From Schistocerca nitens (lineage: Eukaryota; Arthropoda; Insecta; Orthoptera; Acrididae): a DNA stretch of 64,000 nucleotides. The DNA lies in contig NC_064618.1 in assembly GCF_023898315.1 (NCBI RefSeq), positions 186,611,548 to 186,675,547 of the forward strand. Reading direction: 5' to 3'. Position numbers and translations under genes: made by a program. A model generated the notes under the pieces. That model was given only the letters and a program-made list of their open reading frames with translations, had not been told where the DNA came from and did no database searches. Below, one piece after another: positions 1-10,476 of this stretch. Every line of letters starts with the position of its first letter. Within the stretch, counting starts at the first letter, position 1.

Positions 1-2990
1 TTCGTAGATTTGCTGTGACAAACATGCATCACCGTACTGAACCTTCATTCGTCGATGAATTTAAATAGTTTTCACACCTTCACTACGCAAAAACCGAAGA
101 AGAGAACGATGCTGTTCCCTGGTGCAAGTCGCAAGTGGGGCAGCCATCTTTATAGAGATCGTGCGACGGTATGTGTGCATCTGCACTATGCTGCCACCTA
201 CAGGCCATTCTGCACGCTATTTGTAGCACGCTCACCAACTTACAGGATAACGGCCCGAAATTTCGATTTGTTATTACAGATTTAAGGTTTTAATTTGACT
301 CACCCACGTATTTCTAACATCAACTACCATTACCAAATCCTCCTCCACATTTCGCAGTTCAGACTTTACTGCCTCAGCTTCGAATGACAGAATAATACTT
401 AATGATATTTCAATAGCCAATAACATATGCGACCTGGGGTGTAGCATATGCAGGGATCTGGTGTCCAAATGAGGAACTGAAAGGTAGGCAGTACGGGAGA
501 CGTATGATAACACCTAGACCTATTCTCAAATCATTATATATGACTAACAGGTTAGTTTGGATAGAGCCTAGAGTGAAGTGCAATCTACCCTCAAAACCTT
601 ACGAAAGACTCTCCCAGCGTAAGTGAAAAATCTTGGAAGAACGACACTGTTTCAGTGGATAATAAGTGTGTTCCTCGTGGTAGGCGGGTGGCAGCATTGT
701 TATTAGCTGCACGTATTTTTTTTCGCCAACCTTTTCAAGTACCATTTATTTATTTGCTTATTTTCTTTTAGTTTGTTATGTAGTTATAGTACCAAACCAG
801 GTGTTGTATCTGAATTGGCAACAAAGTAGCGTGCAATAACTAAGGATTAACATGTTCAAGGGAAAAAATCTTCATAAACTATTTACATAAAAATAATAAT
901 TATCAAACAGGAAAAGAACTCTACATACAATCATCTGGCCACACTGCGCACAGGAATATGTTCATCCAGAATCGAGAAGGCACGTGCAACTGGTCTACGT
1001 CAATATACTGCATTGCTGGATCTCAAATTTCGTAATTTATAATTCTAAACTACAGTACTCGGCAGCACTATGCTGCTCTAATCTACTGTATTTCGTATCA
1101 GAGCCAAGTTAGATTTCTCATTTCTCTGAATAGTTAACACTCAGCCTTTTGAGCCACAAATCAAGATTCGGAGGTGCTATGCTGCTGTGGCACCAAATAT
1201 GCTGAGTAGGGGGATGGCTGTCAGAAAATCCTTACTAGTCCTCCCGAAGCCCATCTCCTGTTTCTTGAAGGTTGTTGTAGGCGAAAGCTCGGCCATAGTA
1301 CGTCTCAGTGTCATGACGTATGACCTTTCCTTCCTTGTCTCTTAGTGTTGTGGGCTTGCAGTTCATAAGCTGATATTTTAGCAGTCAGCGAGTTCAGCTT
1401 ATGGCACAATCCCTCAGCCCTTATTATTTTATAGACTGGTGTATTACCAAACTTTTTTTTTGTCCTGGTCTGTAATATCTTGCCTAATGTCACGCTTCTA
1501 AACAATGTGATCCAGGATGCCAATTGCTCTATGTTCAGAAGTATCTGTGGTGTACTGTCGTATTTTCAGCAAGTAGCTGTGAAATGGACCATGTCCCCAC
1601 GGAATAGTGTGAGCTCCCTTTGTTGGAAACAAGTATGTCATTCCTGATCGCTCCCTTTATGTTAGGCTAGAACTGGTAAGGTTTCATCTCTGTTTCCGTC
1701 CTGCCCCAGAATTCTTGCCATTCTCTATAAATACAAATTTGTATTTCCTTATTCGATGTGGCTCTTGTGCCTGGTATCTCATTTACCTTATCATATTCGC
1801 CCTTTTTGAGTCAATATTGAGCACCTCTCTTCCTTACATGTAGGATGAGAGTTAGCAAGCCAAGTGTCACCAGCAACCACTCTGTCGTTGTTCTATAGCT
1901 CCCTGTCAGTCCCAGGACTAGACCCCTGCAGTTTCCTGTGCTCACCGTAGAGCATCTGCTGTTCTTACTGGCTCTACGAGTCCAAACGTTCGACCCTTAG
2001 TTCACAACAGCGATGAAGAGTGCGTTGTAGTACGTTATTATTGCATTTAGTGGAAGCTGAAAACTTTTTAGGCCAGTTGTTGCTATATTGATCAAGATTT
2101 TACTGCTTCTCTGTTTAAAGTTCTTATTTTTATTCTCTCTATTATTTAATGAGCGTTTTATTAATGTGATTGCGCATTATTATTAATTAATTTTTATGTA
2201 TGGTTTGGTTTAACGATTCATATTTACTGTTTGCTCCTTTTATTTGAGTTGAGTCCTCTTAATTATGTTTGCGGGTGGTTATGAAGTCTATATTGCTTAC
2301 TGTTCTCCGTAAGTTATCGAATACGGTACTACCAAATGCGTTTTGCCGCAGAAGATCTCGTTGAGTCACCTTGCTGGAACTTCTCCATCTGAAATCGCTA
2401 AAGATGATTCATTGCTCTACGGAAATCGATCGGTACAGCCAAGTGCTATGCTGTATCATGTGTGTGGAATGTGGCATCCAACTTTAGTTCCTGAAATTAT
2501 TTAGGTCTTCGGAGAAATATTCTAGACGAATCCCAAAACCGTGTAAAACTGCAGGTTCTCACCATAAAACCACACAACACTTCCGAACGACTTGCGTCTT
2601 TATAATCACTGAATGTTTCTTTTGAAATGATTAAGGGTTATGAACTCTACACACATGATACTCCTTTTGTGCTTTTATATATATTTATTTTCTTCGATAC
2701 CATAAAACATGGATTAGCGCCTTAATGCCGGCCTCCAACAATCTCCTCTTAGTCCGACATAGAACATCTCTCTTCCAATGTCCAACATGGAATAATTATC
2801 TCGTTGCCGTAGCTTAATACAGTCTGTATATCTTTGTTAACGAGTTCGCACGGAGATGCTTAAATTCCACAAAGTATTTATTTCTCGCGCAGGTATATTA
2901 CATTTATCGTTGTATTAATAGTCCGCCGCCCTTTATGGGTTTTTGCACCTTAAACGTTATATCTGGCAAATTCTTTCTGTATGCGAATGA
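1..2990. other. No recognisable gene or repeat
   Basis: I see no convincing coding sequence, RNA gene or repeat family here. The open frames are short (80 codons or fewer) and match nothing I know. The stretch is moderately AT-rich, with T-rich runs around 2040-2230. The last few hundred bases before the SINE may be the degraded 3' end of the minus-strand R1-like LINE described downstream, but this cannot be shown by eye. Confidence 0.5.
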
Positions 2991-2998
2991 AGATATTT

Positions 2999-3191
2999 GA
3001 ATGGCCCTGAGCACTATGGTACCCAACATCTGAGGTCATCGACCCCCTAGAGCTTAGAACTACTTAAACCTAACAAACCTAAGGACATCACACACATTCA
3101 TGCTCGAGGCAGGATTCGAACCTGCGACCGTAGCGGTCGCGCGGTTCCAGACCGTAGCGCCTAGAACCGCTCGGACACCCCGGCCGGCGTC
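2999..3191 (-). repeat. tRNA-derived SINE (family A)
   Basis: This is a full-length tRNA-derived SINE in reverse orientation. In the sense direction it starts with a tRNA-like head carrying an A box (ccgagcggttctaggcgc) and a B box (ggttcgaatcc), then a body with 'gtccttaggttagttaggtt', and ends in 'tgctcagggccattcaaa'. A short duplication (gatattt) flanks it at about 2992-2998 and 3192-3198. It sits in the 3' part of the decayed R1-like LINE. Transcription, if any, would be by RNA polymerase III from the internal boxes. Confidence 0.85.
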
Positions 3192-4286
3192 GATATTTAT
3201 GCTGAGGTACCTTCACACTTCTTTCCTTTGCACAGGTCATTTATTTTGATAGTGGAGTTTCTCGATCTTGATTGTGTTAGTTACGTGTGAATTGTTTCAT
3301 GTGCCCCAATCGTTTGTTTTCCACACACCATTAACTTAGTCTCCTAATAACAAGTTACCACTATCGTGTAATATAGGTCTTGGGCGAAACTGCAATTAGT
3401 AGATCACCTGCGTAGGCGATGCAGCCCCTAATGTTTGTTATACTACGTAGTTGGTTCAGCAATGACTCTGTACGAATATCCCTATACTATCGATCACAAA
3501 CAGATACCAACTGGTAACTTTTGATTATGTTCATCACAATTTTATTTCAGCGACGTTCTAATTGTACCTGCCTCTCTGTACAATAATATCGCACGCTGTT
3601 GTTGAGGCTAGAGGCAGTCCACCTGTTTTTATTGACCAGGGCCGGTCACCATAAATTATCAAACTCCCGAGCTGTCTTAATCATTGTGCCTGTAACATAT
3701 GTATTGTCCTTTAGACATACAATACATATATTCACGAAATACATTGCGTCGTTTATCGCATCCTCGATGGATTTCCCTTTTCTGAAATTCTAATGCAGGT
3801 GGGTATCTGTCTTCTTCTTACTTTAGTGTAATGATAGTTTATCTTCCAGATTTTGTGCACACGTCCGTTTTTAGGACATTCGTTTATTAACACTGTAGAA
3901 AAATGTACAGGTACAATTTGGTTTATCGCAACGCTTATCCTGGTATTCTATCAGGCCCTGGTTCTTTTATCTACTTTAAGTTCATTATTGTCGGCCTCAC
4001 TTCCTCATGGGCAAATGGAACCACATCACTATTATTCACATGCTGCTCTAGTAATTCACTGCGAAGATGCTGATGTTATTCTGTGCTTTTGTCATCATCG
4101 TGCCGTCGGGTCGTCTAAGAATTGATAATACAGTGGGTGATAGAACCTTGTTTGTTGCAAATTTGTGCGGTACGCCCAAACCATTCTTCCCAGTTGGTAC
4201 TTAACATAGACCACCCTTTTTTGTACTGTCGTTTAGTGTTGTAGTTCTTTTTATCTTGATCGAGAATCAGCATTTTTGTCTTTGTG

Positions 4287-4440
4287 TGTCCGCAGCTCAT
4301 GGGGTCAGGGATTTTCTCTGCCTCGTGATGACTGGGTGTTCTGTGCTGTCCTTAGGTTAGTTAGGTTTAAGTAGTTCTAAGTTCTAGGGGACTGATGACC
4401 ATAGATGTTAAGTCCCATAGTGCTCAGACCCATTTGAACA
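4287..4440 (+). repeat. SINE with alternative head (family A tail)
   Basis: The 3' half is the family-A SINE tail (gtccttaggttagttagg through 'gctcagacccatttgaac'). The head is not the usual tRNA-like module. It contains 'ggggtcagggattttctctg' followed by 'cctcgtgatgactgggtg'. The same head joined to the same tail recurs at 61465-61605. A 13 bp duplication (ttttgtctttgtg) flanks the copy at about 4274-4286 and 4442-4454, so the whole chimera inserted as one unit. It lies inside the R1-like LINE remnant. Confidence 0.85.
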
Positions 4441-4702
4441 ATTTTGTCTTTGTGCTTCTCCTAACGACCTTTGGTGGTATCTTGTTGCGTACCTTGCTCT
4501 GCGTCTAGAAGTGTAGGATGGGACTCCATAGAGTTTCGTGCTCTTTTCACTACCTAACAAATGTTTTGATCTTGCACCGTCTGCAACGTTCGCACCAATT
4601 CGTCGGCTTTGGCGTCAACATCATATCCGCTTCCTTGTAGTAGTTGTATTTTCAATTCTGCTTTAAAAAGTTGCCAGTTCGATTTACATAAATTGTGTAC
4701 TA

Positions 4703-4821
4703 CAGGGTGGTCCCGAATTCATGGTACAAACTTTAATGGTAGGTGCAGGACATTGTAACAAGGATATATTGTATAGGAATGTATAGTCCCAGGTGACGCG
4801 GTGAGGCGTAAACAGGGGAAA
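4703..4821 (+). repeat. Left terminal inverted repeat of the mariner element
   Basis: About 119 bp, matching the reverse complement of 6063-6181 with roughly four mismatches. It starts 'cagggtggtcccgaattc' and ends near 'gtaaacaggggaaa'. This would be the transposase binding and cleavage site. It is longer than the roughly 30 bp repeats of classical mariners. Confidence 0.92.
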
Positions 4822-4879
4822 TAACGGCCGAAAGGAAAACGAAAGATTTTATTGAAATCGTTGTTGACAAGTGTCATGT

Positions 4880-5956
4880 TTACAGTAAGTGTTCAAAATT
4901 GCGTCCACCATGAGCGATACATGCTTGACAGCGTCGGTGCAGCGATTGGCGTACACGTTCAAAGATGCCTGGTATTTCACGCACACCTGCAGCAGCTACA
5001 GATATGCGAGCAACGAGATCCTCATCTGAGTCAACTGGAGTCTCATAAACAAGGCTCTTACGATGTCCCCATAAAAAGTAATCGAGGCAAGAGAAATCAG
5101 GAGATCGGGGTGGCCAAGGGACTGGTCCACCACGCCCAATCCATCTAGCACCAAACGTGGCATTCAGGTAATTCCGTACAGCAGTGCTGAAGTGTGCTGG
5201 CGCTCCATCGTGCTGAAACCACATGCGGTTACGAATGGCGAGCGGAACATCTTGCAGCAGTTCTGGTAACACTTCTTGCAGAAAAATAAGATAGCTTTCG
5301 CCACAGAGTCGCGTGGGTAGTAAGTATGGCCCAATCAAAAAGTCGTTCACAATACCAGCCCACACATTAATACCGAAACGTTGTTGATACGCATGTGGAC
5401 GCGTTGCATGTGGATTATCTGTTGCCCACACATGGGAATTGTGCGCATTAAAGACACCCTCGCGTGAAAATGTCGCTTCATCTGTAAATAGCACATGACC
5501 TACGAAATCCGGCTGCAACGCACATTGCTGCAACAACCACTGGCAGAAGTTCACGCGAAGAGGATAATCTGCCGGATTCAATGCTTGTACTTTTTGAAAA
5601 TGGAAGGGGTGTAAGCGATTTTCATTTAACACTCTGCATACAGTCTGATGACTCACATGTACGTCACGCGCAACAGTTCTTGTGCTTGACTCGGGTCTAT
5701 CAGCCACTATGTTCAAGATGCGTTCTTCCAGTCGTGGAGTGCGTACAGCTCTTAATCGACCAGCGTCATGTCTGTTGACGTCGAACGTACCTGTTTCACA
5801 AAGTTGACGATGTAACCGTTGAAAAATTCTATGATCCGGCATTCGTCGATTAGGATACTCCGCGCGATACATTCGTAACGCAGCTCTGGCGTTACCATTT
5901 GCACGGCCGTACATGTAATGCATGTCTGCTTTTTCTGCATACGTAAAGTCACCCAT
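4880..5956 (-). CDS. mariner-family transposase with DUF4817-type N-terminus, DD41D
   Basis: This 358-residue transposase would cut and paste the surrounding element. The N-terminus (residues 5-55, with 'GNARAALRMY' and 'PNRRMPDHRIF') matches the DUF4817 helix-turn-helix region found in many arthropod transposases. A second helix-turn-helix follows at about 90-112 (VARDVHVSHQTVCRVL). The DDE/D catalytic core shows D159 (VLFTDEATF), D250 (WFQHDGAPAH) and D292 (SCLDYFLWG). The last two aspartates have 41 residues between them. The C-terminus ends in 'HGGRNFEHLL', typical of this group. The frame is uninterrupted and the protein has the usual length for the family. The ATG at 5956 is the first in frame and directly precedes the DUF4817 region. 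It may be functional; expression cannot be judged from sequence. Confidence 0.92.
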   Translation of the reverse strand: MGDFTYAEKADMHYMYGRANGNARAALRMYRAEYPNRRMPDHRIFQRLHRQLCETGTFDVNRHDAGRLRAVRTPRLEERILNIVADRPESSTRTVARDVHVSHQTVCRVLNENRLHPFHFQKVQALNPADYPLRVNFCQWLLQQCALQPDFVGHVLFTDEATFSREGVFNAHNSHVWATDNPHATRPHAYQQRFGINVWAGIVNDFLIGPYLLPTRLCGESYLIFLQEVLPELLQDVPLAIRNRMWFQHDGAPAHFSTAVRNYLNATFGARWIGRGGPVPWPPRSPDFSCLDYFLWGHRKSLVYETPVDSDEDLVARISVAAAGVREIPGIFERVRQSLHRRCQACIAHGGRNFEHLL

Positions 5957-6062
5957 CGTCTACGGCAGCACAATTGTGAATGGCGCTTGTCCCTACTGCG
6001 ATACATCATGTTCATCTACTGCCCTCTACCGGCAGTGACACCAACCGATCACTCCATTTCTC

Positions 6063-6181
6063 TTTCCCCTGTTTACGCCTCACCGCGTCACCTGCGACTA
6101 TACATTCCTATACAATAAATCCTTGTTACAATGTCCTGTACCTACCATTAAAGTTTGTACCATGAATTCGGGACCACCCTG
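6063..6181 (-). repeat. Right terminal inverted repeat of the mariner element
   Basis: Inverted partner of 4703-4821. It ends 'gggaccaccctg' and is followed by the target-site TA at 6182-6183. Confidence 0.92.
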
Positions 6182-6884
6182 TATTTCGGGCTGGATGTTT
6201 GCATCTAAGACTTTACCTGTGACTGTAATTGAGAAATAAATGAGATTATGGTCCCTTGTTGTAAGTCCGTCAAATACTTTCCAGTTGCAACGTGATCATT
6301 GACTTCCGAGATTTAGAAAGTTACATATATATCTACCGCTGCATCTGCACGATTTTGGATAGTAGGCGTATTGAGACATCTACTCAAGACATGAAGCCCT
6401 AAATGTTATGTAACGTCTGCAAGGCAAATTACTCTTTCATCAGTTACTCTGCTATGGGACAGTGTTTATTTCGCATTTGCGTCCATTATGTAAATGTGTC
6501 AGTCGTGACGACCCAGTATTGTTGCTGTAGTTCACTTTTCTAGTTGTAGTTGCATCTTCTGACTGTATTGAAAATATTGACAAGTTGAGTAAAATTTTCC
6601 TAATATTGCTATTGTAAGCGTATGCTCGTCAAGTAGTTGATTTACGTTTGCCAGAGTTATGTATTTATCTGAAACTGCAGTAGCGGTCATCGAATGTTGA
6701 CCTAGTGTTATGATCTGTGCTGCAAATGGCTTATAAGTGAGATTCAGGCTCTTGCTCAGCCTCAGACTCTTGGAGCACATGAGTTAACACATCGGCGATT
6801 TGGTTTTGCCCACCCCTAATACGAAAAACTCCAAACAATGGCGGAGCTCCTCATGACCTCACGTGCTATCTGCCCGGGCTTACG

Positions 6885-7245
6885 AGGACTCGGTCTCGGT
6901 CCAGCACACAGTTTCAATCTGCCAGGAAGTTTCATACCAGCGCACACTCCGCTGCAGAGTGAAAATCTCATTCTGGAAACGTCCCCCACGCTGTGGCTAA
7001 GCCATGTCTCCGCAATATCCTTTCTTTCTGGAGTGCTAGTTCTGGAAGTTTCGCAGGAGAGCTTCTGTAAAGTTTGGAAGGTAGGAGGCGAGATACTGGC
7101 AGAAGTACAGCTGTGAGGACGGGTCGTCAGTCGTGCTTGGGTAGCTCAGATGGTAGAGCCCTTGCCCGCGAAAGACAAAGGTCCCTAGTTCGAGTCTCGG
7201 TCCGGCACACAGTTTCGATGTGCTAGGAAGTTTCAGACCAGAAAC
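6885..7245 (+). repeat. Tandem tRNA-like repeat (SINE family C)
   Basis: Two partial units of a repeat of about 306 bp lie head to tail. The segment 'tctcggtccagcacacagtt' near 6894 recurs as 'tctcggtccggcacacagtt' near 7195, each time followed by a 'gccaggaagtttca'-like run. The body between them contains 'gcacactccgctgcagagtg' and ends with the tRNA-like module at 7133-7208. Fragments of the same family occur at about 53375-53490 (reverse) and 53738-53830. I recognise this as a common tRNA-related interspersed repeat of orthopteran type. Confidence 0.7.
7133..7208 (+). ncRNA. tRNA-like module of SINE family C (probably not a functional tRNA)
   Basis: About 76 bases resemble a tRNA: 'gggtagctcagatggtagag' as D-arm/A box and 'agttcgagtct' as T-arm/B box. 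The anticodon arm around 'ttgcccgcgaaagacaa' lacks the U normally found just before the anticodon, and its stem contains mismatches. The module lies inside a repeated unit, so I call it a SINE promoter module or tRNA pseudogene, not a working tRNA gene. Confidence 0.55.
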
Positions 7246-8793
7246 AGCTTCCTTACTCACTTCTCTGCAATAAACAGTCTAATTAAGAGCACTACACAGA
7301 AATAATTATGTAATGGCTACTACAACGATGCGCTGCAGTGGTCAGACGCACGGCATTGCCAGCTTAAAGTTATCCAATTTCTGCCAATTCAGGGGTTCGG
7401 AGTCCAGGAATCTGGTGGTACACAAGCAGTAGGTATAGTGTACACCCTTTCTCTTGCTTGATTTTAAAATGGGGCTGCAGGGTGTGAGTGAAGCAAGTGT
7501 CACTTCGGAGAGGAAGCACGTTTTGTAATAACTACCTACCATCAATGTGAGTAATTAGCTGTCATTTCTAATGAGGAATTGTAGGTCCCACTCACGACGA
7601 TGTGAGAATTACCTCATCTTTCTATAAAAGCAAACAAAATGTTGTTTGAATTAAGCGATACCAATTCTCTCATTGACTCATTATTTCAGGGTTTTATAAG
7701 ACACCTACGTAAAGTAAATAGCATTTACCTTCCATCTTTCAAACAACAAACGCGTTCAAAGCAAATTCAGTTTTATTCTAAACTTTACTTACGCCCTAAT
7801 GTTGTTGAAGAGGTGGAAGGGGGGGGGGGTGGAGGGAAACGGAGTGAGTACTAGTCAAGTACTCAAGAGTATTAATCGCAGAAAGATTGGGAACTGCTGA
7901 TCTAGGCATTTGCCAGAAGTATTTTGATGGTACATATAACACGGAAGTCAGGATCACCTAACAGGCACCACAATGCTGGTTGTCTTGAACAGATGTGAAT
8001 TACCTTACCTTAAGTAATGTGATAAAATACTCACTGTGTTGAAAAAGCAACATATAGGAACCTTTAAATGCTAAAGTTTAATGTAATGAATCCACTGCGA
8101 TTCCTTCTCATTACATACAACGTCAGATTAGCTTTAAGATTTTTGTCGTTACCGCATCACCTTGATGAAACAAGATATGTGAAATAACACCATTTGGAAT
8201 TTTACTACATCGAATTGAATGAAAAGCAACATCTGAACTAGCTATAAAATACTCGAGTCTTGTTCAGCCATCTTCACCACTTAGCTACAAGCTCTGTTCG
8301 CAGTATTACGAATGGCGAACTCGGCGTTGTTGTGGTACGCTAATCTTAGTGCTCAGGCATGTACTCCACGTCATGATAGTGGCCAGGCAATTACGTCGAG
8401 TATCGATCCATTGTGTTAATTACCCTCCACCTCGGGACGTAAACCGCAGGCTTGTGAGATGCTAAACGTCTCCAGTTAATGGCCCCGAGCGCGAGTTGCA
8501 CACACTTCGGAAAGCAGATGCGGCTGCCGGTCGACACCATAACAGCAGGAAGGCCAGAGAGGGACACTCTAGAGTCAGTTGTAACTAACTGACTCGTCAC
8601 AATACGTTGCAATAAGTTTCGATAAAATCTAAAGCCATTGGTCATGGGGTAGATTCAATGCTATCGTCACTTTCTGTGTCGTGCCAATACTTTAGTTTGC
8701 AGTAAGTCATTACTAGCATTATTTCGTTTAATTTGTTTAGCATATTCTTGTGTTATTTGACGTTTTACTAATTGCTCAACCAGCTTGTTGTTT
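7246..8793. other. No recognisable gene
   Basis: Only short open frames with no recognisable motifs are seen. A homopurine G-rich stretch lies at about 7816-7840. No repeat family is identified with confidence. Confidence 0.5.
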
Positions 8794-8803
8794 ACTTCTG
8801 CAG

Positions 8804-9042
8804 GTACCGAGCGAGGTGACGCTGTGGTTACCACACGGGACTCACATTCGGGAAGACGTCGGTACAAACCCACGTCCGGCCATCCTGATTTAGCTTTCCC
8901 GTGATTTACTTAAATCGCTTCTGGCAAATGCCGGGATGGTTACTTTGAAAGGAAACTACCGATTTCCTTCCCCAATCCGATGGGGGCAATGACATCGCTG
9001 TTTGGTGCCCTCCCCCATATAAAGCAAGCAAGCAACCAACCA
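8804..9042 (+). repeat. tRNA-derived SINE (family D)
   Basis: The element starts 'gtaccgagcgaggtgacgct' (tRNA-like head with A box) and continues through 'cggccatcctgatttagctt'. It ends with 'aagcaagcaagcaaccaacc'. A 10 bp duplication (acttctgcag) lies at 8794-8803 and 9043-9052. A second copy in the opposite orientation is at 42335-42545. Confidence 0.88.
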
Positions 9043-9052
9043 ACTTCTGCAG

Positions 9053-9555
9053 ACGACAGCAGAATGTTCCATCAACCTGTGCCATCTATTTCTAATCAAT
9101 TTCCTTTCATTCTTAATCGATCTGTCACACTTCATTTAAGCACTTAAAAAAAAAATATTCCATATGCTTCCAATAACTTTCTTTTCCGCTAGTCAACAGT
9201 TTGCAAACTGTGAATGAATACGCGAGACCACTAGCCTTATTTTTATACTGAACCACAGAGCTTCACTGTCTCTTAAACAGTGTAACATGCAATGCGGCGA
9301 AGTACTACCAACATATTGTCTACATGTGTGAAGTCAAAAACCTGTTCGTTCATTGTCAGCCTGTTGTAGATGTTTTGGGAGTTTATACAGTGTTTCGAAA
9401 TGAATATACGGTTTTTAATGATCTGTAGCATCTGTTACTTTCAATCTACAATTATAAATAATAAATCAAATGGAGGAGTAGCTCAGACAGTTCTGATTAC
9501 AGACATTTGCGCAAAGGGAGAAGTATGTAACAATCAAGAGTGACAGAAAAACCTG
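9053..9555. other. No recognisable gene
   Basis: AT-rich sequence with no frame or repeat I recognise. It runs up to the start of a decayed mariner coding region. Confidence 0.5.
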
Positions 9556-9559
9556 TTGA

Positions 9560-10335
9560 ATGAGTCAGTCTTTCACGCTTAGCCCCAGGAAATCGGTTCG
9601 GAAGGCTAGTCGTGAATTAGGAATTCCAGTGATGCCTGCGTGTAGAGTTTTAAGCAGACGCTTACAATGGTCTTATAGATTGCGCTAGTTAAAAGCTCTA
9701 AAGCCTACAGACTACAGTATACCTGCCAGCTTATCACACGAATGGTTGCTGCATGACGGTCAACATTTTCTTTATCTTATCGTCTTCATTGATGAAATCT
9801 TCAGTGATGAAGCGACATTTCAGGTAAGTGGAAATGTAAAGACACATAATGTGCGCGTCTGCGGTTCATTAAATCCGCACGAGACGCTACAGTTGCAATG
9901 ATACTTCTCTAAATTGAATGTTTTTTGAGCCATACCCAATGAAAGTTTATGAGCTTCTCTTATCTTGATGCGGTGGAACTGCGGCTCTTTTCTCAACTGG
10001 AAAAAACCTGAAGCAGCAGCAAAGTGTTGCGCCTCTTGATTGGCAAAACTCAGTAAGCGTTTGGTTAAGGGACGTTCTGTCTGCCCACCGGATTGGCCGC
10101 AAGGAACCACGTGTCCGAGCTTGTTTCGCATGAGCTCCAGTGTCACACAGGATCCGAAACCTTGCGATTTTTACCAGTTGGGCAAAGATCACGTGTATGC
10201 GTATCTGCTGCCAGCAAATGTAACGGACCATAGGAATAGCATTTTTGCAACCAATACCGCGCACGCATCGGGCAGTGTTTGGGAAACACTCGCCTGTCAG
10301 TGTGTGACGAATAGTGCTCACGTTCAACACTAGTA
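9560..10335 (+). pseudogene. Decayed mariner transposase (DUF4817-type group)
   Basis: The plus strand reads as a worn mariner transposase. At 9585-9660 it encodes a helix-turn-helix segment (RKASRELGIP), then 'LKALKPTDYSIPASL' near 9700, then a first-aspartate segment 'DEIFSDEATFQVSG' near 9800 and 'NVRVCGSLNPHETLQ' near 9870. After frameshifts, the C-terminal segment 'CDFYQLGKDHVY' (about 10160-10195) appears and the protein ends with 'VTNSAHVQH' and a stop near 10333. The second aspartate region is not readable. Stops and shifts make it non-functional. It belongs to the same broad group as the intact element at 4703-6181 but is much older. Confidence 0.72.
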
Positions 10336-10406
10336 AGAAAAACTGGTTGATTTGTTATTTTACTTGGTGTGTTATTTACAAGTTGAATACTGCAATACCT
10401 TAAAAC

Positions 10407-10408
<2 letters not shown>

Positions 10409-10475
<67 letters not shown>
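10409..10475. repeat. (AT)n microsatellite, left of the Tc1 element
   Basis: About 33 uninterrupted AT dinucleotides directly abut the left end of the Tc1 element. A matching tract lies at the right end (11894-11949). Confidence 0.97.

Positions 10476-10476
<1 letters not shown>

Larger units (their letters stand above)
4703..6181 (-). mobile_element. Complete mariner-type DNA transposon
   Basis: This 1479 bp element has long terminal inverted repeats of about 119 bp, beginning 'cagggtggtcccgaattcat' and differing at only a few positions. A TA dinucleotide flanks each side (4701-4702 and 6182-6183), as expected for Tc1/mariner insertion. It carries one uninterrupted transposase gene. It interrupts an R1-like LINE whose coding segments resume on either side. 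Few differences between the two repeats and an open reading frame suggest a fairly recent insertion. Confidence 0.93.
3200..6650 (-). pseudogene. Decayed R1-like non-LTR retrotransposon (LINE) ORF2
   Basis: Reading the minus strand from about 6.6 kb to 3.2 kb gives a broken series of non-LTR reverse transcriptase motifs. Around 6300-6190 there is an endonuclease-end segment with 'TTRDHNLI'-like spacing. At 4700-4560 follows an EN-RT linker with 'NWQLFKAELKIQLLQGSGY'. At about 3960-3920 there is an RT segment with 'EPGPDRIP', and at 3790-3740 one with 'RKGKSIEDAINDAM'. At about 3410 there is a decayed catalytic segment 'AYAGDLL', where 'AYADDL' is usual. Stops and frameshifts are frequent, so the protein is dead. 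The mariner element (4703-6181) and a SINE (4287-4440) interrupt it. Assignment to the R1 clade rests on motif style and is moderately sure; the 5' and 3' limits are uncertain. Confidence 0.6.

Noticed and set aside
7133..7208. A functional tRNA gene
   Set aside because: The anticodon loop lacks the U before the anticodon, stems contain mismatches, and the module belongs to a tandem repeat.
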